Source: Bacteroidales bacterium Bact_11 | Lineage (GTDB): Bacteria; Bacteroidota; Bacteroidia; Bacteroidales; UBA932 | NCBI GenBank assembly: GCA_001603505.1 | Contig: LUZC01000036.1 | Location: 1-64,000, forward strand | Length of the DNA stretch: 64,000 nt | Direction of reading: 5' to 3' | Shown: one piece after another, positions 38,252 to 47,910 of the stretch | Numbering within the stretch: the stretch's first letter is position 1 | How the letters are laid out: each line of letters starts with the position of its first letter | Position numbers and translations under genes: made by a program | Notes under the pieces: generated by a model | Seen by the model: only the letters and a program-made list of their open reading frames with translations | What the model was told of the DNA's origin: nothing | The model's database searches: none

Positions 38252-41200
38252 TTAGGCGGCCTTCTCTTGTTTGGCGATCTTCCGACGGTTGAGGTCGTAC
38301 ATGATCGGGGTACCGATGAAGATGGAGGCATAGGTACCGACCAGAACGCCGAGAGCCAGGGAAACCGAGAAGCCGCGGATGCTTTCGCCGCCGAAGATGG
38401 CGATGGCGATGAGCACGAGGAGCGTGGAGACCGAGGTGTTGATCGTACGCGACAGCGTGGCGTTCAATGCTTCGTTGATGTTCTGCTCCAGCGGGCGTTT
38501 CGGGAACAGCGTGCGGTATTCACGGATACGGTCGAAGATCACCACGTTGTCGTTGATGGAGTAACCGATGATGGTCAGGACTGCAGCGATGAACGTCTGG
38601 TCGACGTCGAGGGTGAACGGAAGCACGCCGGTAAAGATCGAGTAGAAACCGATCACGATGATCGAGTTGTGGATCAGCGAGCTCACGCCGCCGATACCCC
38701 AGGTCCAGTTCTTGAACCGGAAGGCGATGTAGCCGAAGATGACGATCAGGGCCAGGATCACGGCAATCACGGCGTCGCGCCGCACCTCGCTGGCGATGGA
38801 GGCGTCCACACGGTCGCTGCTCACGATACCGTTCGGGTTCTCGAGCGTGGAGGTGAAGCCTTCCAACGTCAGGTCGTTGGCGTAGAAGCCCTTGAGGGCG
38901 TTGTACAGTTTGGCTTCAATCAAGCGGTCGGTCTCGGACGATTTGTCGTTCACCATATATTTGGTGGTGATGCGCATCTGCGAAGCGCCACCGAACTGCT
39001 TGACTTCCGAAGACTCCTGGAATTCGTCGATGAGGGCTGCGCGCACCTGCTCGGGCGTGACCGGCTGGTCGAAGCGCACGGTGTAGGTACGGCCGCCGCT
39101 GAAGTCGACACCGAGGGTAAAGCCCTTGGTGAAGATGAATGCCAGGCAGATGAGGCAGACGACACCGGAAATGATGTACGTCTTCTTCCGCATACCGAGG
39201 AAGTTGATGTGCGTGTTCTTCAGGAACTTGCTCGACCACTCGGAGGCGAAGGTGATGTCCTTGTTGCGCTTGAGGCGCGCCTCGAAGATCAGGCGGGTGA
39301 TGAAGATGGAGGTAAATACCGAGGTGATGATACCGATGACCAGCACGGCGGCGAAACCACGGATCGTACCACTGCCGAAGAGGTAGAGGATGATACCGGT
39401 CAAGATCGTGGTGATCTGGCCGTCGAGGATGGCCGAGTAGGCGTTCTTGTAACCGTCGCTGATGGCCAGGCGGAGCGCCTTGCCGGCGTTGAGCTCTTCC
39501 TTCACACGCTCGTAGATAATCACGTTGGCGTCGACCGCCATACCCATGGTCAACACCAGACCGGCGATACCGGAAAGGGTGAACACCGTACCGAACGAAG
39601 CGAGGGCGCCGAACAGGAACAGCACGTTGCAGAGCAGCGCGATGTCGGCGGCAACACCGGCCCGGCGGTAGAAGATGATCATGTAGATCAGCACCAGCAC
39701 GAAAGCGATGATGAACGAAATCAGACCGTTGCGGATGGATTCGCTACCCAGCGACGGGCCCACCACCTGCTCCTGCACGATGCGGGCGGGCGTGGAGAGC
39801 TTACCGGACTTGAGCACGTTGGCCAAGTCGTCGGCATCCTGCTGGGTGAAATGGCCGGAAATGGCGGAGTTGCCTCCCGAAATCTTGTTCTGGACATTCG
39901 GATACGAATACACCTGGCCGTCCATCACGATGGCGATCTGGCGACCGACGTTCTCTCCGGTAATGTTTTCCCACTCGATGGCACCCTTGCTGTTCATGGT
40001 CATGCTGACCTCCGGGGCACCCGTCATCTGGTTGTAGTTGACGCTGGCCGAGGAGATATACTTGCCGTCGAGGGCGGGACCCTTGCCGGCATGGCTCTTC
40101 AGGGCGATCAGCTCAAAATAGGTGTCGGGCATGGATTCGCTTTCAAATGCCTTGAAACTCCAGGCCGGCACGAAGTCGCCGGGGAAGAGGTTGCGGTTGG
40201 CGGCAATCCAGGCGTTGATCTGGGCGGTGTCGCGGTAGTGGGCGATACCCAGGAGCGCGGAGTTGCCCCCCAGCATCTGCAGGCGGCTGAAGAGCGGGTT
40301 GGCCTTCATCAGCAGTTCCTGCGAAGCGTTGGCCTGCTCTTCGGCGGCGAGCTCGGATTCCAGCGAATTATCGCTGTCGGCAGCTTTTTCAGCCACGGCG
40401 GGTTCCGTCTTCTCGGCTTCCGACTCGAGGGCTTCGTTCTGCAGGCGGATCTCTTCGTTGAGTTCCTGCAGATATGGCTCGATTTCCTGCGAAGTGTAGG
40501 TCTCCCAGAATTCGAGGGATGCGGTGCCCTGGAGGAGCTTACGGACGCGTTCAGGTTCCTTCACGCCCGGAAGTTCGACGAGGATACGGCCCGTACCGGC
40601 AACCTTCTGGATGTTGGGCTGAGCCACACCGAATTGGTTGACACGGCGCTCGACGACCTGATAGGAGTTGTCGATCGCGCTCTTGGCCTCTTCCTTGAGG
40701 AGCGAGATGATCTCGTCGTTGGTGGCCTTCGACTTGTTTTTCACGTCGCCGCTGAGCTTGTCGAGGTCGATGTCGAACGAAAGGCGCTTGCCCGGCGCTA
40801 CTTCGTCCCAAGCCTGGGCGAAGAGCGTGATGAAGTCTTCGTGGGTCTGGTCGGCACGCTCGGACGCGAGCGCCATGGCCTTGTTGAATTCTTCGGTGGT
40901 CTTTTCACGGGCGCAGGAGCGGACGAGTTCAGCCAGGTCGAGCTGCAGGACGATGTTCATACCGCCTTTCAGGTCAAGACCGAGGTTGAGTTCTTTCTCC
41001 TTGACGTTCTTGTACGTGTAATTGAAATAAACCTTCTTGTTGGAAATCGAGTCCAGATAGAGCTTGTTGGCAGCCGTGCTCACGGAGTCTAGGTAAAAGG
41101 CCCGGTCGAGCTCGGAAACTTCTGCAAACTGCGCGCTCTGCTGAACCTCTTCGACAGCTTTCTGGGCGGCCTTGGCGGCTTTGTTCTCCTGTATGGCGGT

Positions 41201-41281
41201 TGCAGCCGTGAAAGAGAGCTGGAACACACAGGCCAGGCCGATGAGGATAGCCAGAATGGTAATGGCGCCTTTACTTTGCAT
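38252..41281 (-). CDS. secDF: protein translocase subunit SecDF (fused)
   Basis: LGLDLKGGMNIVLQLDLAELVR...ARIVQEQVVGPSLGSESIRNGLISFIIAFVLVLIYMIIFYRRAGVAADIALLCNV...SGIAGLVLTMGMAVDANVIIYERVKEELNAGK and the SecF half TLGVDFSGGRTYTVRF. Confidence 0.97.
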   Translation of the reverse strand: MQSKGAITILAILIGLACVFQLSFTAATAIQENKAAKAAQKAVEEVQQSAQFAEVSELDRAFYLDSVSTAANKLYLDSISNKKVYFNYTYKNVKEKELNLGLDLKGGMNIVLQLDLAELVRSCAREKTTEEFNKAMALASERADQTHEDFITLFAQAWDEVAPGKRLSFDIDLDKLSGDVKNKSKATNDEIISLLKEEAKSAIDNSYQVVERRVNQFGVAQPNIQKVAGTGRILVELPGVKEPERVRKLLQGTASLEFWETYTSQEIEPYLQELNEEIRLQNEALESEAEKTEPAVAEKAADSDNSLESELAAEEQANASQELLMKANPLFSRLQMLGGNSALLGIAHYRDTAQINAWIAANRNLFPGDFVPAWSFKAFESESMPDTYFELIALKSHAGKGPALDGKYISSASVNYNQMTGAPEVSMTMNSKGAIEWENITGENVGRQIAIVMDGQVYSYPNVQNKISGGNSAISGHFTQQDADDLANVLKSGKLSTPARIVQEQVVGPSLGSESIRNGLISFIIAFVLVLIYMIIFYRRAGVAADIALLCNVLFLFGALASFGTVFTLSGIAGLVLTMGMAVDANVIIYERVKEELNAGKALRLAISDGYKNAYSAILDGQITTILTGIILYLFGSGTIRGFAAVLVIGIITSVFTSIFITRLIFEARLKRNKDITFASEWSSKFLKNTHINFLGMRKKTYIISGVVCLICLAFIFTKGFTLGVDFSGGRTYTVRFDQPVTPEQVRAALIDEFQESSEVKQFGGASQMRITTKYMVNDKSSETDRLIEAKLYNALKGFYANDLTLEGFTSTLENPNGIVSSDRVDASIASEVRRDAVIAVILALIVIFGYIAFRFKNWTWGIGGVSSLIHNSIIVIGFYSIFTGVLPFTLDVDQTFIAAVLTIIGYSINDNVVIFDRIREYRTLFPKRPLEQNINEALNATLSRTINTSVSTLLVLIAIAIFGGESIRGFSVSLALGVLVGTYASIFIGTPIMYDLNRRKIAKQEKAA

Positions 41282-41354
41282 AAAAATTATGTTTTTAAAA
41301 ATTAATTCAACGTACGTCGGAGACCGGCGTTGCGGTCATTTGACGAATAGCCTG

Positions 41355-41362
41355 CAAAATTA
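41355..41362 (-). promoter_or_regulatory. -7 element TAATTTTG for secDF
   Basis: Minus-strand TAnnTTTG; faces TAAATTTG at 41394-41401 (+) for the divergent SPOR gene. Confidence 0.45.
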
Positions 41363-41393
41363 CACTTTTTTCTCAATATAAGAATGTTTTGGC

Positions 41394-41401
41394 TAAATTT
41401 G
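41394..41401 (+). promoter_or_regulatory. -7 element TAAATTTG for the SPOR-domain gene
   Basis: TAnnTTTG match 26 nt upstream of the ATG at 41427. Confidence 0.4.
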
Positions 41402-41426
41402 TTGTCTAAAAAACGCTTCCAACCGG

Positions 41427-42560
41427 ATGAAACGAACCCTTTTAGCTGTGTTGTGCCTGCTGCTGTCGATTCCCCGTCTGCCGGCGCAGGATTCGCTGGC
41501 TCTGCGGCGTCAGATTGAAGCGGAGAACCGGGAAGTCCTCCGGCAACGTAGCGCCCGTCCGACGGTAGTGGCTGCCAAAACCGTGTTGCGGAAAGAGTTT
41601 CCGCTCTGGTACTCCCACCTGGCCGACAGGGGATGGGCTCCGGATGGGAATTATTATCCATCTGAAACACAGGAACTTTATCTTTCGCTTCCCGGCCCGA
41701 TGGGCGATCTTGAAGTGGTGCGGACCCATCCGGTCGACAGCCTGCTCTGGAGTTTGCCCGAAGCGGTTTGCGCCCAGGCTTCTTCGCCTGGGAACGAGGT
41801 GTATCCCATGTTGTCGCCCGACGGGAAGCGCCTCTATTTCGCTTCCGACGGCCTGTTCGGGATGGGTGGCTACGACCTCTATGTAGCGGAATGGGATCCT
41901 ATGCAAAAAAAGTGGGGGTCCGTGCAGAATCTGGGCGTCCCTTTCAATTCGGAAGGGGATGATCTCCTGTTTTGTGATACGCCCGATGGCCGCTATAGCC
42001 TCTTCGCCTCGAACCGCGCCTGCGGCAAGGACTCCGTGACGATCTATGTCGTCCGGCAGGAAAACTTTGTCTATGCCCCCGTGGCCGACCGGCAGGCCGT
42101 ACCGGTGTTGCGGATTACGGCGCCCGACCCGGATTGGACGTTTACCCGCCGCGAACCCGGCTCCCAGCCGAGAATTCTGTTTGAAGAGCCGGAAGAGGAG
42201 TTCGACGAAGCATTCAAGGTGGGGAAAGAGGGCGCCTTTGCTAAGAACGACCGTCTCCCCGCCGGTCTGGTCTATCAGATCCAGCTTTTCGTGTCGGCCA
42301 GCCGCCCTGCCATCAAGCAGCTCAAAGGCGTGAGTCCCGTGTATTCCCATCGGCAGAAATCCGGCAAGACGATGTATGCTGCCGGGATCTTCCGCACCTA
42401 CGAGGAAGCGGAGGAAGCACTCCGTGAGGTCAAGCGCGCAGGTTTCCCTACCGCTTTCATTGTGGCGTTCGACGGGGGCGAGCCACTGGCGCTGCAGAAA
42501 GCCCGGAAACAAGAATCCTCGGTAAAGGTCATTACCGAGGAAGTCAAAATTGTAAAATAG
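41427..42560 (+). CDS. PD40 beta-propeller plus SPOR domain protein
   Basis: SSPGNEVYPMLSPDGKRLYFASDGLFGMGGYDLYVAEWDPMQKKWGSVQNLGVPFNSEGDDLLF (PD40); YQIQLFVSASRPAIKQLKGVSPVYSHRQKSGKTMYAAGIFRTYEEAEEALREVKRAGFPTAFIVAF (SPOR). Confidence 0.85.
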   Translation: MKRTLLAVLCLLLSIPRLPAQDSLALRRQIEAENREVLRQRSARPTVVAAKTVLRKEFPLWYSHLADRGWAPDGNYYPSETQELYLSLPGPMGDLEVVRTHPVDSLLWSLPEAVCAQASSPGNEVYPMLSPDGKRLYFASDGLFGMGGYDLYVAEWDPMQKKWGSVQNLGVPFNSEGDDLLFCDTPDGRYSLFASNRACGKDSVTIYVVRQENFVYAPVADRQAVPVLRITAPDPDWTFTRREPGSQPRILFEEPEEEFDEAFKVGKEGAFAKNDRLPAGLVYQIQLFVSASRPAIKQLKGVSPVYSHRQKSGKTMYAAGIFRTYEEAEEALREVKRAGFPTAFIVAFDGGEPLALQKARKQESSVKVITEEVKIVK

Positions 42561-42567
42561 CGCCGCG

Positions 42568-45500
42568 TCAGCGGTTGCGCAGATCGTCTTCGAGCCTTTG
42601 GGCCGCCTCTTCCTGGCCGAAGGTGTTGTAGAGCTTCATCAGATAGAAATATGTGGTGGCAGCATCGTCGGAAGCCGTTTTCGAAAAGATCTCTTCGTCG
42701 TAGCGACGACGCGGGGAAGAATAGAAGAGCAGCGCTTCGAGCGTTTCCTTGCCCAGTCGATCGCCTACGGCAAGGGCTTTTTCGGGCTTGCCGATCCGGA
42801 AGTAATCTTCTACGATGGTGAGCATCGACCACTCGTTGAGCGACCGCAGCTGCGCCAGGTTATACGGGAAGTTGCACGGGGGCATGACGGCGATGCCTTT
42901 GTCGAGCACCTCTTCGGCCTTGTCAAATTCGTTGTTGTCGATCAGCGCCGTAGCGGTAGTGGCGAAGAAATCGCGTACGGGAACGACGGCGGTGAAGGTA
43001 AACAGGTTCTGGTAGTCCACGTGGATCGTGGTGTCGGCCAGCGAATCGAATCGGTAGAGGTTCATGATGCGGTCGTACAGGACATCGGCGTCCATGGTCG
43101 TCTCCCGTTCGGCGTAGTCGTTGAGGAAAGGCACCAGTTTATACACGAAACCGTCGAACTGCAGATAGGGCTCAAGGCCGAGTTTGGTCTCGCCGCGTGA
43201 CACGAAATAGATGGGCCGCGACCAGTCGTAGTTCGCCAGGATATCGAGCATGATGAGGTCGAACTTGGTGATGTTGCTGCCGCTGATGTTGAGCGTGATG
43301 TAGTCGAGCATGCTGTCGCGCATGGATTCCGCTGCGATGCCGCTGCGGATGGCGTTTTCCTTGTCAACCGGCACGAGAAGCTTGTGTCCGGGGATATAGT
43401 CCTGTCCTTCCCGGGTGTAGCGCTCGTCGCGGAAAATGGCGATGGCTTCCGAAGCCAGCACGGGGCGGTCCACCACGTCGATGACCGGGCAGAAGTCGTT
43501 GGTGCCGTAGAGATACTGTTTCCGGGGAATGGATATCTTGATGGGATCGGATTCGTAGAAGCGGCACTGCATCTGGTCGATGTACCAGTCGGTACCCAGC
43601 AGCGACGAGTTGACGATGCGCACGTCGGTACGGATGCCTTCTACTTCCTGGGCGTACCAGAGCGGGAAGGTGTCGTTGTCGCCATGGGTGACCAGCAGCG
43701 CGTTGGGCCCGCAGCCGATGAGGTGGTTCCATGCCATGTCGCGGGCGGTGTAGCGTCCGCTGCGGTCGTGGTCGTCCCAGTTCTGGCAGCCCATGAGCGC
43801 GGGCACCACCAGGCCGAGTGCGACGGCCACCGATGCGGCCACCGGAGAGCCCTCCTTCTTCGAGATCTTCTCAAACCATCCCTGGAGCGCCAGCACGCCC
43901 AAGCCGATCCAGAGGGCGAACACATAGAAAGATCCCGCGTAGGCGTAGTCGCGTTCGCGTACCTGGAAGGGCGGCTGGTTGAGGTAAACCACGATGGCCA
44001 GGCCGGTAAGCAGGAAGAGCAGACCCGTCACCCAGCTGTTGCGCGGATCGCGCCGCAGCTGGAAGAAGAAGCCAAGGAGCCCCAGCAGCAGCGGCAGGAA
44101 GAAATAATGGTTCTTGCTCCGGTTGTGGGCCAGGAAGTCGGGCGCCTCGCTCTGGTCGCCGAGCCGCATCTGGTCGATGACCTTGATGCCGCTTTCCCAG
44201 TTGCCGGAGAGGGGATCGCCGGGGGTCTGGCCATGGAGGTCGTTCTGCCGGCCCACGAAGTTCCACATGAAGTAGCGCAGGTACATGTAGTTTACCTGGT
44301 AGTCGAAGAAGAACGCGAGGTTGTCCTTCATCGAAGGCATCTGGAAATTGATGTACCGTCCGTAGATCTTGCTGCGACGTGGCTTGTATTTGGTGACGTA
44401 CTGTTTGTAGAAGTCCTTGTAGTTCTCCTGGAAACCGTTCCACATGCGCGGGAACAGCATCTTGGAAGACGTGGGATAGACCGCGTCGATGTTGATGGCC
44501 CGGTAATACTTCCCGTCAAGGGGCGTGTAGTAGGGCACTTCTTCAACTTCGTAGGGCGAGTTGAATGACTGGCCGAACACGATGGGCGTGGAGCCGTACT
44601 GCTCGCGGCCCAGGTAGCGGATCAGCGTGTAGGGGTTGTCGGGCTGGTATTCGTTGGTGGGCGTTCCTGCGCTCGAGCGGATCATCGTGATGGTGAACAG
44701 CGAGTAGCCGATGATGATGGTGGTCAGCATCAGCGTGACGGTATGGGCCAGCGCTTTTTCTTTTTTCCGGAACATCTGCATCAGGAAGAAGCAGGCGGCC
44801 AGCAGGAGCAGCATGAAGATCGTGGCGCCCACGTCGAATTTCGCACCGAATCCGTTGACGAAGAGCCGGTCGAAGCCCGCCGCAAGGCGCGGGAGATACG
44901 GGATGACGCCGAAGAGGATGACACCCAGCACTACGCCCGAAAGCGCCAGCACGCCCAGCAGTTTCCAGAACGAGGCCGGTTGCTCGTGTTTCTTGTAATA
45001 GATCAGGAACACGATGGCGGGGATGGTCAGCAGGTTAAGCAGATGGACGCCGATCGACAGGCCCATCAGGAAGCAGATGAGCACCAGCCATCGGTTGGCG
45101 TAGCGGGTGTCGGCCTGCTCCTCCCATTTGAGCGCCGCCCAGAATACCACGGCCGTGAACAGCGACGACATGGCATACACCTCGCCTTCCACCGCGGAAA
45201 ACCAGAACGTGTCGGAAAAGCAGTAGGCGAAAGCGCCGACCAGGCCCGCCCCGATCAGGGCGATGGCGCTGGCCGTCGTGAGTTCCTTGCCGCTTTTCTC
45301 CATGATCCGGCGACCGAAATGGACGATGGTCAGGTAGAGGAAGAAAATGGTCAGGCCCGAGCAGATGGCGCTCATGGCGTTGACGGCTACGGCGGCGTGT
45401 TCCGCATCGGTGAAGAGGGTGAAGAACCGGGCGAACAGGTTGAACACGGGGTTTCCCGGCGGGTGACCGACTTCCAGTTTGAAGGACGATGCGATAAATT

Positions 45501-45618
45501 CTCCGCAGTCCCAGAAACTCGTGGTAGGCTCGATCGTCAGGAGATAGACCAGCGATGCAAGCACAGCCACGCAGAGGGAAACGATGCGGTTGATCTTGCG
45601 GAACTGTGTATGGCTCAT
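42568..45618 (-). CDS. DUF2723 / GT117-family multi-pass membrane protein
   Basis: Start at 45618 (MSHTQFRKINRIVSLCVAVLASLVYLLTIEPTTSFWDCGEFIASSFKLEVGHPPGNPVFNLFARFFTLF), characteristic of DUF2723. The upstream extension to 46338 is antisense to the next genes and rejected. Confidence 0.92.
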   Translation of the reverse strand: MSHTQFRKINRIVSLCVAVLASLVYLLTIEPTTSFWDCGEFIASSFKLEVGHPPGNPVFNLFARFFTLFTDAEHAAVAVNAMSAICSGLTIFFLYLTIVHFGRRIMEKSGKELTTASAIALIGAGLVGAFAYCFSDTFWFSAVEGEVYAMSSLFTAVVFWAALKWEEQADTRYANRWLVLICFLMGLSIGVHLLNLLTIPAIVFLIYYKKHEQPASFWKLLGVLALSGVVLGVILFGVIPYLPRLAAGFDRLFVNGFGAKFDVGATIFMLLLLAACFFLMQMFRKKEKALAHTVTLMLTTIIIGYSLFTITMIRSSAGTPTNEYQPDNPYTLIRYLGREQYGSTPIVFGQSFNSPYEVEEVPYYTPLDGKYYRAINIDAVYPTSSKMLFPRMWNGFQENYKDFYKQYVTKYKPRRSKIYGRYINFQMPSMKDNLAFFFDYQVNYMYLRYFMWNFVGRQNDLHGQTPGDPLSGNWESGIKVIDQMRLGDQSEAPDFLAHNRSKNHYFFLPLLLGLLGFFFQLRRDPRNSWVTGLLFLLTGLAIVVYLNQPPFQVRERDYAYAGSFYVFALWIGLGVLALQGWFEKISKKEGSPVAASVAVALGLVVPALMGCQNWDDHDRSGRYTARDMAWNHLIGCGPNALLVTHGDNDTFPLWYAQEVEGIRTDVRIVNSSLLGTDWYIDQMQCRFYESDPIKISIPRKQYLYGTNDFCPVIDVVDRPVLASEAIAIFRDERYTREGQDYIPGHKLLVPVDKENAIRSGIAAESMRDSMLDYITLNISGSNITKFDLIMLDILANYDWSRPIYFVSRGETKLGLEPYLQFDGFVYKLVPFLNDYAERETTMDADVLYDRIMNLYRFDSLADTTIHVDYQNLFTFTAVVPVRDFFATTATALIDNNEFDKAEEVLDKGIAVMPPCNFPYNLAQLRSLNEWSMLTIVEDYFRIGKPEKALAVGDRLGKETLEALLFYSSPRRRYDEEIFSKTASDDAATTYFYLMKLYNTFGQEEAAQRLEDDLRNR

Positions 45619-45690
45619 GTGCGAAATTTTGCGTGCAAAAAACAAAGATAAAGGTTTTATCTCTAACTTTGCGAAAAAATAGCAAGGACG

Positions 45691-46029
45691 ATGCCACAAG
45701 ACTGGAAAGAGATTTTGAAGGAGCGTTTCGGCGATGAACTTCCTGCCCCGCAGGAGGAGCCGGCAGAGGAAAAAGCGGCGCCCGTGTTGCGGAAACAACG
45801 GCTGGTCGTGACCATCGACCGGCATGCCCGGGCCGGTAAACAGGTGACTGTGGTTTCGGGTTTCGACGGTGACGACAAGCAGCTGGAAAGTCTTTGCAAG
45901 CAGCTCAAGACCCGCCTGGGTACGGGTGGTTCCGTGAAAGACGGAAAGATGATCATCCAGGGAGATGTTCGCGACAAAGTGGTTGCGTGGTTGTCGGAAG
46001 CAGGCCATCAGGCCAAACGTGGTAATTGA
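45691..46029 (+). CDS. SUI1/eIF1-like translation factor (YciH family)
   Basis: LVVTIDRHARAGKQVTVVSGFDGDDKQLESLCKQLKTRLGTGGSVKDGKMIIQGDVRDKVVAWLSEAGHQAKRGN. Confidence 0.93.
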   Translation: MPQDWKEILKERFGDELPAPQEEPAEEKAAPVLRKQRLVVTIDRHARAGKQVTVVSGFDGDDKQLESLCKQLKTRLGTGGSVKDGKMIIQGDVRDKVVAWLSEAGHQAKRGN

Positions 46030-46034
46030 ACTAC

Positions 46035-46652
46035 ATGAGAGTATTGCCCGATCCTTACGTCCTGGCTTTTCTGCTGGCGGTCGGACTGGTTGTGCTGCTA
46101 TGCTACAACCGGCTGGTGGCCGCTGTGGGCGGCTCGCTGGCATGCTATCGCGGCACGAACGGCATGCAGGAGATGCTGGGCAACACCTATGTGGTCGATT
46201 CGGTGCGCATCGTGTTTTTGCTGCTGCTGCCTTTCCTGGCGTTGTCGTTGACCGTGACGGGATTGAGCGGCGTGGGCTATTGGTGGACGCTGGCAGCCCT
46301 GCTGGGACTCTGGCTTTTCCGCAAACTGGTCTACGCAACGGCCGGCTGGCTGGTGTCCCGGCGGTCAGACTTTCGCAACGCGGAGCAAGTGGGCTATGCG
46401 GTGGGGATGCTGATGCTGCTGGGGGCCCTCGTGGCGCTGTTGCTGGCCTGGCTGGTGCCCGCCACGCCGCGCTGGCTGCTCTGGGGCTGGTTGGGCGTCT
46501 GTGCGCTGGTGGCGCTGGTGGTATATGCCCTCCGTGGTTTTTCGCTTTTTTCGCACGCTGGATTTTCTCCTTATTTGTGGGTTTTGTATCTTTGCGGCCT
46601 GGAAGTTTTACCGATAAGTGTTGTTGTTAATATTTTGATACATGGAAATTAA
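46035..46652 (+). CDS. DUF4271-domain membrane protein
   Basis: Multi-pass membrane protein directly upstream of hemD, the usual DUF4271-hemD-rnpA-yidD arrangement; RVLPDPYVLAFLLAVGLVVLLCYNR...NTYVVDSVRIVFLLLLPFLALSLTVTG. Confidence 0.8.
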   Translation: MRVLPDPYVLAFLLAVGLVVLLCYNRLVAAVGGSLACYRGTNGMQEMLGNTYVVDSVRIVFLLLLPFLALSLTVTGLSGVGYWWTLAALLGLWLFRKLVYATAGWLVSRRSDFRNAEQVGYAVGMLMLLGALVALLLAWLVPATPRWLLWGWLGVCALVALVVYALRGFSLFSHAGFSPYLWVLYLCGLEVLPISVVVNILIHGN

Positions 46653-47391
46653 ACGCGTCCTCATCTCGCAACCCGAACCTACCGGGGCTTCTCCCTATGC
46701 AGATTTGACGGCAAAATGGGGACTGACCATCGACTTCCGTCCGTTTTTCCGGGTGGAAGGTGTTTCCGTGCGGGACTTCGTGTCCCAGCGTGTGGCGATT
46801 CTCGACTATACGGCCATAGTATTTACTTCACGTCTGGCCATCGATTCGTTCTTCCATATTTGCGAACAGACCCGGGTGACCGTACCCGAGACCATGAAAT
46901 ATTTCTGTCAGAGCGAAGCCATTGCGGTGTATCTCCAGAAGTACATCGTGTACCGAAAACGCAAGATTTTCTTCGGCACGGGCACGGTGGCGTCGATGGT
47001 GCAGTCGATCGGTGCCAAGCACAAGAACGAGAATTTCCTGATTGCCTGCACCGACAGCTTGAAACCCGACGTCCACAAGCTCTTTACGAAAGAGAAACTC
47101 AAGCACGGAAGCGCCGTGTTCGTGCGCACCATCAGCAACGATATTCACGACCTGGACCTTCGCAACTACCAGATTGCGGCGTTTTATAGTCCGGCCGACG
47201 TGAAGTCGCTTCAGGAGGCATTCCCTGAATTCAAGCAGGAAGACCTTGTGTTCGCCACCTACGGCCCTTCGACGGCTCGGTCGGCAGAAGCGGCCGGCTT
47301 GAAGGTCGATATCAAGGCTCCGGCGCCGAATGCGCCCTCGATTGCCGAAGCGCTCAGCAATTATCTGGAAGCGAGTCGCACCAAGGAATGA
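46642..47391 (+). CDS. hemD: uroporphyrinogen-III synthase
   Basis: KRVLISQPEPTGASPYADLTAKWGLTIDFRPFFRVEGVSVRDF...YTAIVFTSRLAIDSFFHICEQT...AAFYSPADVKSLQEAFPEF...FATYGPSTARSAEAAGLKV. Confidence 0.88.
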   Translation: MEIKRVLISQPEPTGASPYADLTAKWGLTIDFRPFFRVEGVSVRDFVSQRVAILDYTAIVFTSRLAIDSFFHICEQTRVTVPETMKYFCQSEAIAVYLQKYIVYRKRKIFFGTGTVASMVQSIGAKHKNENFLIACTDSLKPDVHKLFTKEKLKHGSAVFVRTISNDIHDLDLRNYQIAAFYSPADVKSLQEAFPEFKQEDLVFATYGPSTARSAEAAGLKVDIKAPAPNAPSIAEALSNYLEASRTKE

Positions 47392-47693
47392 ACGAACGCC
47401 GCATCCTCTCGCTGTTGAAGACGGGACAAGTGGCGTTCCGCTATCCGCTGAAAGTGTACTATCAGGCGGGCTCCAGTGATTTCGGGGTGTCGGTACCCAA
47501 GCGCAATTTCAAGCGGGCGGTGTGGCGCAATCTGCTGAAGCGACGCATCCGCGAGGCGTTCCGGCTCAACCAGGAACACCTGGGTGGAAAATCGTTCGAG
47601 GTTTTTGTGTATTATGTCGGAAAAGAAGAGGAATCGTATGAGCGAATCGAAAAAAGCCTCGTCCAGATCCTGGACGATATGGCTGCCCGTTAA
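47388..47693 (+). CDS. rnpA: ribonuclease P protein component
   Basis: [31 protein letters not shown]. Confidence 0.92.
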   Translation: MNERRILSLLKTGQVAFRYPLKVYYQAGSSDFGVSVPKRNFKRAVWRNLLKRRIREAFRLNQEHLGGKSFEVFVYYVGKEEESYERIEKSLVQILDDMAAR

Positions 47694-47883
47694 ACTGATC
47701 CGACTGTATCAGTACACGTTGTCGCCCTACATGGGACGCCAGTGCCGCTATACGCCTACGTGCTCGAACTATGCCATCGAAGCCCTGCAGAAGCACGGCC
47801 TGCTGCGTGGCGGCTGGCTGGCCGTCAAGCGCATTCTCCGCTGTGCCCCCTGGGGCGGATCGGGCTACGACCCCGTTCCGTAA
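47638..47883 (+). CDS. yidD: membrane protein insertion efficiency factor YidD
   Basis: [66 protein letters not shown]. Overlaps the rnpA 3' end; exact start (47614 or 47638) uncertain. Confidence 0.95.
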   Translation: MSESKKASSRSWTIWLPVKLIRLYQYTLSPYMGRQCRYTPTCSNYAIEALQKHGLLRGGWLAVKRILRCAPWGGSGYDPVP

Positions 47884-47884
47884 A

Positions 47885-47910
47885 CGTCGTTTCCGGCTTG
47901 ACCGGGAATC
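47885..47910. repeat. REP-like palindrome (CGTCGTTTCCGGCTTGACCGGGAATC) between yidD and the convergent acyltransferase gene
   Basis: Reverse complement GATTCCCGGTCAAGCCGGAAACGACG shares 20/26 positions, including a 14-nt identical core, with the mfd copy. Confidence 0.65.

Noticed and set aside
38267-41092. 941-aa plus-strand ORF antisense to secDF
   Set aside because: Charged His/Asp/Glu/Gly-rich shadow ORF; secDF on the other strand is unambiguous.
45619-46338. N-terminal extension of the DUF2723 ORF
   Set aside because: The extension is antisense to the SUI1-like and DUF4271 genes; the conserved start is MSHTQFRKINRI at 45618.
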